A program made the position numbers and the translations under genes. Of a stretch of 64,000 nucleotides of DNA, positions 13,207 to 23,675 are shown one piece after another (the stretch's first letter is position 1; every line of letters begins with the position of its first letter). The DNA lies in assembly GCA_963281255.1 (NCBI GenBank), contig OY725488.1, positions 4,673,925-4,737,924 of the forward strand, given 5' to 3'. Source of the DNA: Aphrocallistes beatrix (lineage: Eukaryota; Porifera; Hexactinellida; Sceptrulophora; Aphrocallistidae). The notes beneath the pieces were generated by a model that saw only the letters and a list, made by a program, of their open reading frames with translations, searched no databases and was not told the DNA's origin.

Positions 13207-15358
13207 AAATTGAAATAGCGCAAATTCCATCCGGAGATGTTCAAATTTCTGCAGTCTTTTGAAGATAGCAAGTGATGACGAGTTCCGGATGTTAGCAGGG
13301 AGTCGATTCCATTCAGTGGGAGCTGCAAGGAAGAAAGATCTATCACCTAGGGTATTTGATGACTTAATAGAGGGGTGTTCGAGAGATGTTGCTGATGCGA
13401 ATCTGAGTACACGAGACTGATGTTGCACTTTTACGAGATCTTGGATGTATGATGGAGCAAGACCATGGATGGCTTTGAAGGTAATCAAGAAGATTTTGAA
13501 GATGCATCGATATTTGATAGGCAGACAGTGAAGATGGTAGAGAAGAGGAGAGGATGGAGAGTACCGAGTTGAAAGATAGATGAGTCTAGCCGCACTATTC
13601 TGGACACGTTGGAGACGAGAAAGAAGCTTGAAAGGATGACCATAGAGAAGACTATTGCAGTAATCTAGGCGAGATACAACCAGTGCGTTGACGAGGGTTT
13701 CACAGACACTTTGGGATAAGTATTTCCTAATCCAACGAAGGTTGTATAGGAAATAGTAGCAGGAGGAAGCAAATCTGGTGACATGTTCAGACATAGAAAG
13801 TTGATTATCTAACCAGACGCCAAGATCCCTCACCACATAAGATGGCGCAATGTCCGAGTCTCCAATGGAGATACCATCTATATTGATCTTAGAGAGCTGG
13901 TGTCGCGTTCCAATGATCTGAAATTCTGTTTTTGAGTTGTTGATCAGAAGTTAGTTGGCAAGGAACCAGTTGCGGATGTCCGAGACGCATGCCTCGATGG
14001 CTGTAATGGCAGATCTTTCGGATGCTCGAGATTCAGGTTTGAAAGAGAGATAGAGTTGCGTATCATCAGCATAGCAGTGGATGTTAGGTAGGTGAAGTTT
14101 GAGGAGTTCGAAGAGAGGGCTAGTGTAAAGGGTGAAAAGAAGAGGGCCAAGACAAGACCCTTGGGGTACACCATATTTCACTTGTTGGTCAGAAGAAGAA
14201 ACTCCATTAACAGAGACGTACTGCTTTCGATCAGACAGATAGGATGCGAACCAGGAAAGTGCTGTTCCAGAGATGCCGAAAAGTGCTTCAAGGCGATTGA
14301 GAAGTGTTGTATGGTCAACAGTGTCAAACGCAGAACTGAGATCAAGAAAGACCAGTAGAGTTACATGCTGACGGTTCATGTTTAGAAGTATATTGTTTTT
14401 CACCTTTAAGAGCGCAGTCTCCGAGCTGTGGCGCTGACGGTAGGCTGACTGCGTGATGGGAAGTAGATCGAGTGTTGAGATGGTTAACCAGCTGGGTGAC
14501 AGAGGCTTTTTCAACCAGTTTCGAGACAAAGGAGAGATTGGAAAGAGGGCAGGGCGGTGGTTGGCGAGAGTTGGTTCAAGATTTCTTTTTCAACTTAGGT
14601 CGAATGATCGCGCATTTCCATGATTTGTAAAATTGACCGGTTTCAAGAGAGGTGTTGATGAGTTTCTTTAAGACGGGTGCAAGGGTGTGAATGGAGGATT
14701 TCAGCAGCGTAGTAGGGATGGGATCGGATTCACACGTCTTACATGTAGCCGATTACACCATACTGATGATGTCTTGATCAGATAGCTTGCGAAACTCTGT
14801 AAAAGTAGAACAGGAAGCCTTCTTGTGATCTAGGTGGGAGGGTGTCTGTGAAGGATGTAGAGAATCAATTTTAGAGATTATATTGTCTACCTTCATTGTG
14901 AAGAAATCTGCGAACTCCTGAGCTGTAATAGCCCCGCTGGAAGGCGTTGATGTGCATTGTTTGACTCCAAGCAGTTTCTGAGCCTTCTGGAAAAGGAGCC
15001 GTTTATCTTCACAGTTCTCACTAACCCACTGGGAGTAGTACTGACAACGCTCATGGTTCACCAAGGAGGTGGCAAGGTTTCTTTTTCTGTAGTAGTCGGC
15101 TAGAGCGTCAGGGTCACGCGTGAGGCGCCACTTCCTTTCTGATTTTCTCTTCACTTGGTTGGACTGTTTGGTGGCTATGTTAAACCAAGGGACTAGGCAG
15201 CGAGTAATGATGGTTTTCTTTTTTGGTGGAGCATGTTTCTCGTAGATAGCCTTTAACGTAGTGTTGTACGAGTCAAGCAGTGCAGTGCGTAGGGATGATC
15301 AGAAGGATTGCAACAGAGATCTGAAGAGGCAAGATCGTCAAGAAAAGGTTGTAGATCA
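13207..15358 (-). pseudogene. L2/CR1-like LINE (ORF2), 5'-truncated
   Basis: The minus strand encodes the second half of a non-LTR retrotransposon polyprotein. The order is the endonuclease-RT linker (15290-14753), then RT motifs HSSETALLKV, FLDLSSAFDTVDH, GVPQGSCLGPLLF and CYADDTQLYL (14529-13951), then the C-terminal region from VRDLGVWLD to APTEWNRLP (13840-13207). The AF-D and YADD motifs carry the catalytic Asp residues of reverse transcriptase. The endonuclease domain is missing: homology stops at about 15358, a typical 5' truncation. Several frameshifts and stops separate the segments. The 3' end runs straight into the (TTA)n tail. The closest families by motif wording are L2 and CR1. 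Confidence 0.88.
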
Positions 15359-15360
15359 AA

Positions 15361-15439
15361 CATTTCTAGATTATGACCACTTTGTGCCACTATTGGATGA
15401 CGTCATAGCGAGCATACCTGAAGCCATAGAAAAAAACTA
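15361..15439. repeat. Direct repeat right of the LINE
   Basis: The counterpart of 12833-12911. It begins within a few bases of the LINE truncation point. Confidence 0.6.
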
Positions 15440-15984
15440 CAATATTTAGAAGCAGATTTTCGTAACGAAAAATATGTTAACGTTTTTCTAAAGTTGAATA
15501 TCGAAGATCTGTCTCTATCATTTTGTTCTACATGACGAGATCTTTCCAAAACCGTCGAGTTTTTTAGTCTACGACCTATGTAACTAAAGATTCCTCCTTT
15601 GTAAAATTGATTTTTTGAGCGCTAAAAACAGGCAACAAAACAATTTTCTTCGGAAAGGCTTGATTTCCATCATTTTTATTCAATCCAAATATTAAATAAC
15701 ATCCAAACATCCTTAATCAACAACTTATAGTAGTATTTAACTTCAAAATATGGCATATCAAAATTTTCACATCATGACACCTTCAAAAGTGTGAAAAAGT
15801 TGTCAGTTATGACTGGGACCCAAAAATGACCACGTCCGATAGTATCCGCCGAAATCCCATATCAATAACTTTTTTTGACTATGCCAGATCGTTATTTTAA
15901 TACTGAATTCGTGCTCAGCACTAAATTTCCAGCAATTTGATTTATATATTGACCATATTTGGAGATTATTTTGGTTGCCTTTTA

Positions 15985-16369
15985 TTGCACTCGTGTACTC
16001 GCAGAAGTCAGTAAACACTACGCAGAGCGTTGGCCGAGAACTGGTCCTCGTGGAATAAAATTTCTACATGACGATGCCAGTAGCCATAAAACTAAACAAG
16101 TCGCCGCATTAATCGAGGATATAGGGATGAAAACACTGAATCACCCTCCCTATTCCCCTGACCTAAGTCCTTGTGAGTTCTGGTTGTTTTCCAAACTGAA
16201 AAGTCATCTCTCTGGCAAGGAGTTCACTAGTCAAATGGAGATCGGATTCGCCATTCATAAGTACTTGAAATCGATCCCACAGACGGAGTGTAAAAAGACA
16301 TTCCGCTGCTGGGTAGACCGTCCAAAGGAGTGTATTCGCGTCAAGGGAGACTATTTCGAGAATATGTAA
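15985..16369 (+). pseudogene. mariner-family transposase, C-terminal fragment
   Basis: The open frame encodes HYAERWPRTGPRG, then FLHDDASSHKTKQ (second catalytic Asp), then HPPYSPDLSPCEFWLF and KGDYFENM at a stop at 16369. Only the C-terminal third of a roughly 340-residue transposase remains; the N-terminal DNA-binding part and first Asp are missing where the palindrome arm begins. The third catalytic position reads Glu (PCEF) instead of the mariner Asp (PCDF) at 34-residue spacing, which may be a point change in a dead copy. Confidence 0.8.
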
Positions 16370-16393
16370 TTAAATAACACATCAGTCGTTGCT

Positions 16394-16521
16394 TATAACC
16401 CTAATTTGACGTGGGGTCAAAGGTATAAATAGAAATGACCCCACTTTCATTTTCAATTTCAATTGAAAATGAATTAACTTTCAATTTCAATTCAACATTC
16501 CTCGGCAAAGTGGGGTTATTA
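16394..16521. mobile_element. Small MITE with TATA-box-like core (copy 1)
   Basis: Inverted ends around TTATAACCC and GGGTTATTAA. The internal block GGGTCAAAGGTATAAATAG and the C/T-rich stretch after it are shared with 45838-45943. Short, noncoding, probably TTAA- or TA-targeted. Confidence 0.5.
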
Positions 16522-16608
16522 ATATCAAATTGGTGGGGGGTGATCAGTACTTTTGAAATGACCTAAGTATTGGACACATTTGGAGAAATTCCTTGGCTGC
16601 GGGTTCCT

Positions 16609-16648
16609 AGCAACGGCCAGGAATGTGAAAAAATTCCTGGCCGTTGCT
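16609..16648. repeat. Perfect 16-bp hairpin
   Basis: AGCAACGGCCAGGAAT (16609-16624) pairs without mismatch with 16633-16648 across an 8-base loop. It is G+C-rich in an A+T-rich setting, inside the decayed palindrome spacer. Confidence 0.8.
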
Positions 16649-17130
16649 ATGCACGGACACACAAAGAATTCTCTAAATATGGTCAATATATACGTATATC
16701 AAATTGCTGGAAATTCAGTGCTGAGCACGAATTTAGCATTAGAATGATGATCTGACATGGTTCAAAGAAGTTATTGATCTGGGATTCCGGCGGATACTAT
16801 CGAATGTGGTTATTTTTTGGGTGGCTTGGTGGTTATTTTTGGTGTGTGGTTATTTTGGGTGGCTTTTGATATACCATATTTTGAAGTTAGTACTGCTATA
16901 AGTTGTCGAATAAGGATATTTGCATGTTATTTAATATTTCAAAGTTGTTAAAACTATTGGAAATTGAGGGACATATATAAATATTTTCTAAATCCTATTT
17001 TCTGAGAATTTTTTTACAGCAATTATAAAGGTGATAACTTTTTGTAAATACAACATAGGGGCGAAAACTCAACGGTTTCTGATAGATCTCGAAAAGTAGA
17101 ACATAATGAACAGACAGATTTCTGATAATA

Positions 17131-17921
17131 CAAATAAAAAGAGAATTATGAAAAAAATAGTGTCAAAATTACTAAAAATATAATTCCCTCGGGTGTTTGG
17201 TGTGAATTTTTAACAATTTTCAAAATTTCAAAAATCTGTCTGTTCATTAGTTAGATCATCGATTTATGAATCAATTTGAAAAGTTTTTAAAGGATTGTAA
17301 GTATATTGTGTCTGATTTCTTTCTTGTAAAATGACCAAATTTAATTCTATCTTTTGCAATATTTCAATTATTAATGAAATTTTGCAGATAACTCTGCGAT
17401 TTAAATCTGCACGATAAAATTAAATAAATCTGTTGAAAAAGTAAAAAGTTAGCTATTATAGGAAAGGTCAACCTTTAAAGAAGTTATAGCTGTGGGACAT
17501 TTCGCATTTAATATGTGCCGTTTTTACAGCGACACCAGGTGATACAAGTGGCTCAAAGTTGCGAAATATTGGCTTGGAGTTATAAAAATCGGAATTATTG
17601 TTTAGAACCCCTATAAGGATCTAAAAATGATAAAAAAGCAATTTGGGAACATTTTTGGTAAAAACAAGTGTCCCATGGGAAACACCAACCTTAATTTGCC
17701 GTTTTGTGTTTCTTAATATTAATTCTGGATCGGGTTCGTATAAAATTAATTCAGTGTCCGTATCATTTTCGAAACTACTCAAATTGTTTTAAATTAGAAA
17801 CCTTTATATCTCTATTTATTTACTGCTTTTCTATCTACCTTTATCATAAAGATTAATATAATGATACATGTAATTTTATTTGTACCTCATTATTTCCTGC
17901 TATTATTTTACTACAATTTAG
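17131..17921. other. Intronic or intergenic DNA
   Basis: No repeat boundary except a small inverted pair (AGACAGATTT near 17111 and its complement near 17232). It ends with a plausible branch/pyrimidine tract and acceptor AG at 17920-17921 in front of the candidate exon. Confidence 0.4.
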
Positions 17922-18164
17922 GAGAGATGTTGTCATGGTCGACTTTCCACTTTTGGAGATTTCAATGCAGATTTAAGTATTAATTCTCGTTCTTTTACAC
18001 AAAATTATGTTGGTGATGTGATTCCACCTAAACAAAGGGTGAAACTATCTTTATCTGGTCTCAAAGGAGATAAATTAGTGTGTTTACTAATATCTGAAAA
18101 CACAAACCTTGAATTTGGATTTTCATTGAATGAATATTCATCCCAAGAACTTGTAAAGAATATG
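17922..18164 (+). CDS. Candidate host-gene exon 1 (unrecognised product)
   Basis: An 81-codon open segment in phase 0. It is preceded by TTTACTACAATTTAG and followed by GTTTGT at 18165. The peptide begins ERCCHGRLSTFGDFNADLS, continues with DVIPPKQRVKLSLSGLKGDK and ends QELVKNM. Codon composition and lack of repeats set it apart from the surrounding transposons. If the donor is not used, the frame stops five codons later (Gln then TAA), so a terminal exon is an alternative. I do not recognise the family. Two more exons in the same phase and strand follow at 40431 and 46792. Upstream coding exons must lie before or outside this window; none was seen in 1-17921. Confidence 0.5.
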
Positions 18165-18326
18165 GTTTGTTTTCAATAAACTTGGCTATTTTTGATTCCT
18201 TAATTAGCATTTTGCAAATATTTTTCCATTTAGAAACTCGATTCCTTTTGCCAACGCCAATTCGAATATATTACGATGTCTATGAACAACCTATTGCAAT
18301 AGTATAATTAATATTCTTCTATCTAA

Positions 18327-18358
18327 TGCTTACTATTAAAACTCGATTAAAGTGTATA
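18327..18358 (+). mobile_element. Helitron family A 5' end fragment
   Basis: Reads TGCTTACTATTAAAACTCGA after an A, one base changed from the family consensus. After about 30 bp it runs into a pogo-type MITE at a TA. The rest of this copy is not contiguous. Confidence 0.65.
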
Positions 18359-18681
18359 CAGTAGAACGTCAGTTATCCGAACTTCAGTTATCCGAACACT
18401 TCAGTTATCCGAACTCCTTGGTTGACCAAACTAAAATATAATAAATGTATAAATGATGCATCCTGAGTTGATAATTGAAATTATTACACTGCCATCATTT
18501 TATATACTATTGATGATACCTACATAAGCTAATAAGTATTTTATACATATTCATCATTATGACTACTTAGTACTACTGACCAACTTTTCTATATAATCAC
18601 ATAACAACTTCAGTTATCCGAACATTTCAGTTATCCGAACCCCCGCGGTCCCAATCCGTTCGGATAACTGACGTCCTACTG
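18359..18681. mobile_element. pogo/Tigger-type MITE
   Basis: 323 bp bounded by CAGTAGAACGTCAGTTATCC and the complement of CAGTAGGACGTCAGTTATCC, flanked by TA. The phrase CAGTTATCCGAAC is repeated three times at the left end and twice at the right. Noncoding. Confidence 0.8.
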
Positions 18682-18690
18682 TATATATAT

Positions 18691-19305
18691 CAAGCCTGAA
18701 ACCGCTTCAACCAAATACCATTTTAACCGAATAATGGTCAGACCAAATAATTTGGTTAACCGAATAATGGTCAAACCGAATTATTTGGTTAACCGAATAA
18801 TGGTCAGACCAAATAATTTGATTAACCGAATAATTTGGTCAACCGAATAATTTGGTTAACCGAATAATTTGGTTAACCAAATAAATAATTTGGTCAACCA
18901 AATAATACTTGATTATATTTTTGCATAAATGTTTATATAAATATTTGTACAAAAATATATTCAAGTACGTATAAGTAAGCCAATTATATTTATTTTTGTT
19001 CGGACCACTTCATTTAAGAACATGTGATTATTGTGTTGGGAAATCATGCAAATTATTTGTTTGGCCAAATATTCGGTTGACCAAATTATACGGTTGACCA
19101 AATTATTCGGTTGACCAAATTATTCGGTTGACCAAATTATTTGGTTGACCAAATTATTCGGTTGACCAAATTATTTGGTTCTCAACGGAATTATTTGGTT
19201 CTCAACCGAATACCAAATAATGATATTTTGTTTCAAACCAAATATCAATTATTTGCAAATAATATTTGGTTGAACCGAATAATCAATTATTCGGTTTCAA
19301 CCCTG
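18691..19305. mobile_element. hAT-type foldback element made of inverted short-repeat arrays
   Basis: The ends CAAGCCTGAAACCG and CGGTTTCAACCCTG are flanked by the 8-bp duplication ATATATAT (18683-18690, 19306-19313). The body consists of tandem units such as GGTTAACCGAATAATTTGG on the left and the reverse-complement units (GGTTGACCAAATTATT) on the right. No coding. The 8-bp duplication favours hAT, although it is low-complexity. Confidence 0.65.
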
Positions 19306-20772
19306 ATATATATGTATATATATGTCATGGACCAAAGTGTAAATTGGCCAAGATTTGTGAATCTTGGCTAAATCTTGGCTAAAAGCAACTTTGGCTCAGC
19401 CAAACATTTAGCTGAGCCAAAGTGTTGAGTTAACATAAATTTGATGGGAGCATAATACATTATGGGTTGACAAGAAATTGTAGATTTAATTCTAGATGTT
19501 ATTAATCAATTTATTACTAACAAAACTAATTTATGACAATAAATATAACAAATATAAGCTCTTTAAATATATTATTAGATAGAATAGTAGTTTCACATTC
19601 ACAGAAGGCTACGGTGATTCTGAATAAGTAATCAGCTAATGAATTTGTCGGGTTCGTAACTACAGTCTACTTAGTGTGGAATTTCAATCAAACAATTACT
19701 ATCAGTCAAGTTAGTTTGGAATGTCCATAACTAGTACATTCTAAATATTGAGAACTGTAAGTGCTTGGCAACGAATAAAGTAATTGTAGGAATGTAATTT
19801 TAGTTTCATTTAACTATACCTATTGTATGAAGTAGTTTTTCGCAGTATATAATGTTGAAAAGCTGCCCGAGTTTACTCAACAACCAGGTAGGCCATCACC
19901 AACATCACATTTCCAACACCAGAATATTTTATGGGGAGTTAGATCAACTCCCCAAATCTAAGCAGCCTTTAACCCAGGGGGATATTGAAGAAATGATAAG
20001 TTTGTTAGTTTCTTCTGACGATTTTGGCAAAGCATCCACCTCCGAGCAGCTGAGAAGTAAAGCGTCTGTCGGTTTGTTTGATATTGTCGAGCTGCATACG
20101 AAGGGTGGGGAGTTTCGAGGAAGAGAGAGAGCGCGCATTAGTAGTTGCCAAGGAAGATATTTACGAGACTCTCTGCAAAGCACACGACAAGATCTGTCAT
20201 GCAGGGAGGTTTATAATGTGGGCCTATTTGGAGAAGAATAAACTGCACATTACTCGCTCGCTTGGAATTATTTTGACGACTCTGCCCTATATACCAGGAG
20301 AAGAAGGGGGAAGGTGACTACGAAAAGGATTGTCCACAAGCCAATCATTCCTCCAACTGTTGGCCAGCATGCACAGTCTGACCTGATAGATTTATGAATG
20401 CAGGAGGGTAACGGGTACAAATACATCCTCGATTACCAGGACTGCTTTAGCAAGTTTATTGTGTTGAGAGCGCTTAAAACGAAGTCAGCTGTAGAGGTGT
20501 GTGAACACCTGATCTCTATATTCTGTGAACATTGAGCACCTCACATCTTCCAGACAGATAACGGAGGTGAATTTACTAATACATGCTGAATATGACACTG
20601 CGCAATGAGTGGAAGAGCGCATGGTTCGTACATGGAAGGCCTCGGAAATCCACAGATCAAGGAAGCATTGAGCGAGCCAACCAGGATGTCGAGCTGCTCT
20701 TTGCCCGCCTCAGATCATTGAAAAAGCCAGTGGATCAATGGGTGAGTGAGTTAAAATATGGTCAATATGCTA

Positions 20773-22044
20773 CGGGCGTTCAATAAGTTCTGATCAATAC
20801 ACTAAAACATTTAAAATACACGATAAACAAGTAATTAATGTGGGTTTTTTTCAAAATACTCCCACCATTATCAATACAGCGTTGTAAACGTTCTAACCAT
20901 TGTACAAATACTTTTTCATAGTCCTCAGGAGGTATAAGGTTTAGATACTAGAAAATCGCCGAACCCAGTCCTGCATTTGTGTCGAAATGACGACCAGAAA
21001 GGTATTCTTTTAGCTTCGGGAATAAATAGAAGTCACAAGGAGCTAGGTCTGGACTGTAGGGTGGATGCTCAAGCTCAATCATCCCCATGCTTGCAATTTT
21101 GGCTTTGACCTGCTTGGTTTTGTGAGGGCGGGCATTATTGTGCAATAATTTCAACCCTTTTGTTCTAGTACTAGGTCTTCGTTTAAATAGTCGTTGTTCA
21201 ACTTCACGAAGACACTGGTTAGTATAGGAATTCCCTGTAATGGTTTGTCCTTTTGGAACTATTATCTGAGCAACTTTGCCATATCCATCAAAGAATATAC
21301 AGTACATCACCTTGGATCTTTAGATAGAGGAGTGCTATACTGTACCCACGTTTCATCACCAGTCACTATCAAATAAACGGCGAGGGTCAGCTCCTTTATA
21401 CAATTTTAAGAGGTTTCGGGAACATCTAACCCTGGTTGCCATTTGGACCTTTGTTAAGCAATGAGGGACCCATCGAGCACAAACCTTTGATATATTGAGT
21501 TTTCACTTTAGAATGTGATCAACACTTCCCGTTGAGATACCAATAATATGAGTTAACTCTTTAACAGCGATATTAGGATCTGAATCAACGAGTTCCTTAA
21601 TAGCACTGGAATACTTGGGGACAACCGCCGTAACAGGTGCTCCAGCCCGAAGGTCATCTTCCACAGACTCTCTAGCTACCCTAAAGCGCTGGGCCCATCG
21701 TCAGACTCCAGGATAAGATAGAGCACCTTTCATACCGTAGACTTGCACCAAGTCAACATGTATATCGTGCTCAGATTTCCCGAGCAGAGTTTGAATCTTA
21801 ATTAACGTATCGTATGATCTCTGTTCAATATTAGAATTCTTCTTTGATGACGCCATAATCGATTAGTATGCAAAAATAGGTTTTACAAAATTATGTGTAA
21901 ATCATTAAGTATATTAAATATCAAGATGAAATAAAAACTGACTTTTAGGTAATTGATAAAATAAACATATTCTATGAGCGAATTAAGGTACTAGTAAAAT
22001 CTAGTAATGTTATCTAATAATGATCAGAACTTATTGAACTTCCG
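20773..22044. mobile_element. mariner element (complete, 1272 bp) inside the Ginger-like integrase
   Basis: The ends CGGGCGTTCAATAAGTTCTG and the complement of CGGAAGTTCAATAAGTTCTG are flanked by TA (20771-20772, 22045-22046). The length is standard for mariner. Its insertion separates YGQYA from the downstream half of the integrase frame, so it is younger than the host element. Confidence 0.92.
20948..21856 (-). pseudogene. mariner transposase (DD34D), inactivated
   Basis: The minus-strand gene starts with MASSKKNSNIEQRSYDTL at 21856 and runs through a helix-turn-helix region (GMKGALSYPGV, then a stop, then RWAQRFRVARESVEDDLRAG). Further on come the phrases LLHNNARPHKTKQ and HPPYSPDLAPCDFYLFPKL. 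The distance between the second and third catalytic positions is 34 residues, as in mariner. The second catalytic Asp is replaced by Asn (HNNARPH), and there are at least two stop codons and frameshifts. The family moves DNA by a DDE/D mechanism; this copy cannot. Confidence 0.88.
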
Positions 22045-22529
22045 TAGTACTAAGAATACTGTCAAACAATCTACACTTGGACGTACTCCCTTTGAGGTGC
22101 ACTTTAGGACGACCCCCTGGCCTATCTGTAGATTTGATGCTACCCCAAGAGTTGATAGACTCGTTCAATATGATGTAGATGACGCCCTACAGATGGGTAG
22201 CGAGATCATCGAATTCTCTACTCAAACTACCGAGACTACAGCAGTTCCTGTCCCACGATCGAGCACGCCTACCCTCCTCCCACTCTCTCGCATGACTCTA
22301 TGTCAGCCGGATGTAGCGATTCCTTCAGCCGATGTTTCTAACCAAGTGGATAGAGACCAACAGCTTCAGCCATGTTCTTCATATAGCCCAGAACCTGTCC
22401 ACGGTACACCGAAGTTGAAGTTCCCTCCTCGCCTCTCTCTTCTACTGACGAGCTGGATGAAGTGATTCTTACGACTTGGAGGTTAGACCGCTTATTAGGA
22501 CTGATATTACATCATTTGTTAACCTAGAC

Positions 22530-22620
22530 CAGTGTTTCTCAACCTTTTTCTTCTCGCGGCACCCTTTCTAAACTTATACCTTTCAGCGGCACCCCTTAAT
22601 TTGACTGATGGGCAGGCCAA
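22530..22620. mobile_element. hAT terminus fragment
   Basis: CAGTGTTTCTCAACCTTTTT followed by a repeated GCGGCACCC phrase, in the style of hAT ends. No matching second end or 8-bp duplication found nearby. Confidence 0.45.
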
Positions 22621-22703
22621 TGAACAAATGATAGTAAAGGTGGAGATTGATTTGAATTATTACGACTTTATTATATAATAACTAATTAATAAACTAGAAA
22701 ATT

Positions 22704-22790
22704 AAGTGACAACTGAATTACACCCTGTCCCTCATAACAGAGCAAGTGACAACTGAATTACACCCTGTCCCTTATAACAGAGCAAGTGAC
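22704..22790. repeat. 40-bp tandem duplication
   Basis: Two nearly identical units beginning AAGTGACAACTGAATTACAC at 22704 and 22744, plus the start of a third at 22784. Lies within the Ginger-like element. Confidence 0.85.
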
Positions 22791-23125
22791 TAGTGCGAAT
22801 GACTCATATTTGTTGAATTGTTTATATTTTTAATTAATTATTGTGCTTGCTAATTAATGTTAACATGAATGAGTATTATATTTTAGCGTTAAAGGATTTT
22901 CTCAACTGTTAATCATAATCTATACTACTCTCACGCATAACGCAATACGATTAAATAAATCTACAATTTCTTGTCAACCCATGATGTATTATGCTCCCAT
23001 CAAATTTAGGTTAACTCAACACTTTGGCTCAGCAAAATATGTGGCTGAGCCAAAGTTGCTTTTAGCCAAGATTTAGCCAAGATTCTAAAATCTTGGCCAG
23101 TTTACACTTTGGTCCATAACATATA

Positions 23126-23669
23126 CAAGCGCGCTTCGCTTGCTTGCGCTGCGCGGCTGGCGGACACTTCGTGTCCGCCAGAGGCTCCCTTCGGTCGCCT
23201 GGAGGTGACTTTGGTTAATTATAAGGGAGATAACATCTCTAAATATGTCCATCTTAGTGTTAAAACCGATTTCACTCGAAAAATCACCAAATTTGTCAAT
23301 TTTAAAATTTTTGATGCGTAATGATAACGTCATAACAAAGTGATGAGTCATCATTTTTTAATGAAAGTCGCATCATATGTGAGGTATGTTAGTATACATA
23401 TTTTATTAAAATTTCAGCCTTCTATCTCCTATAATGGCTGAGTTATGCCCGAATTACTGTGTTGCTTAACTTTTAAAAATGTGACAATGACGTCATAATC
23501 CCATGATGAGTCGACATTTTGCTCTGAACTCAGAACTTACTGGAGCCATAGCCAAAAAACTCCCACATGCCAAAAATCAGCCTTCTGCGCCCGGCAGTTT
23601 CTTCAATCAATTCGTTACAGAGATATAGATATATATACACAAACATTAATCGAGTTTTAATAGTAAGGA
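23126..23669 (-). mobile_element. Helitron family A, full-length non-autonomous copy
   Basis: A minus-strand copy with A at 23125 and T at 23670. The A on the 3' side is also the last base of the Ginger target duplication, so the two elements abut exactly. Standard GC-rich 3' end, two CRE-like sites (one mutated to AACGTCAT) and a short AT tract near the 5' end. Confidence 0.85.
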
Positions 23670-23675
23670 TACGTA

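Larger units (their letters stand above)
15480..17130. mobile_element. Decayed long palindromic element around a mariner fragment
   Basis: Arms of about 480 bp (15480-15965 and 16675-17130) are reverse complements with many differences. Clear paired blocks are AATTCGTGCTCAGCACT with AGTGCTGAGCACGAATT, and GATAGTATCCGCCG with CGGCGGATACTATC. The 0.7 kb spacer holds a mariner transposase fragment, a small TTAA-type MITE and a perfect hairpin. The arms have no coding. They may be a foldback transposon or an inverted duplication. Confidence 0.65.
19852..22465 (+). pseudogene. Integrase (KRBA2/Ginger type), split by a mariner
   Basis: Degraded coding runs through several frames. The N-terminal region is at 19852-20105. 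The zinc-binding-like part has KAHDKICHAGRFIMWAYL (about 20170-20230). The rve core has YKYILDYQDCFSKFIVLRAL and FQTDNGGEFTN (second Asp), followed by GSIERANQDVE with the catalytic Glu. Then WVSELKYGQYA is cut at 20772 and resumes after the mariner at 22047 with STKNTVKQSTLGRTPFEVHF and a C-terminal tail to 22465. Such integrases join DNA ends in cut-and-paste transposition. In-frame stops (for example within the core) and frameshifts make it inactive. KRBA2-like cellular proteins and Ginger transposases share this arrangement. Confidence 0.8.
19323..23121. mobile_element. Ginger/KRBA2-like integrase element with long TIRs
   Basis: A 3.8 kb element starting TGTCATGGACCAAAGTGTAA and ending in the complement of TGTTATGGACCAAAGTGTAA. 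It is flanked by TATA (19319-19322, 23122-23125): TGT...ACA ends with a 4-bp duplication, as in Ginger-type elements. Inverted homology extends about 170 bp and contains its own hairpins, for example CTTTGGCTCAGCCAAA. It encodes a retroviral-type integrase (19852-22465) interrupted by a mariner (20773-22044) and carries a hAT-end fragment at 22530. The 4-bp duplication lies in a TA-rich tract, so it is only weak evidence on its own. Confidence 0.75.

Noticed and set aside
18720-19290. CRISPR-like short repeat array
   Set aside because: No unique spacers, eukaryotic context, and the repeats invert in the middle of a hAT-type element.
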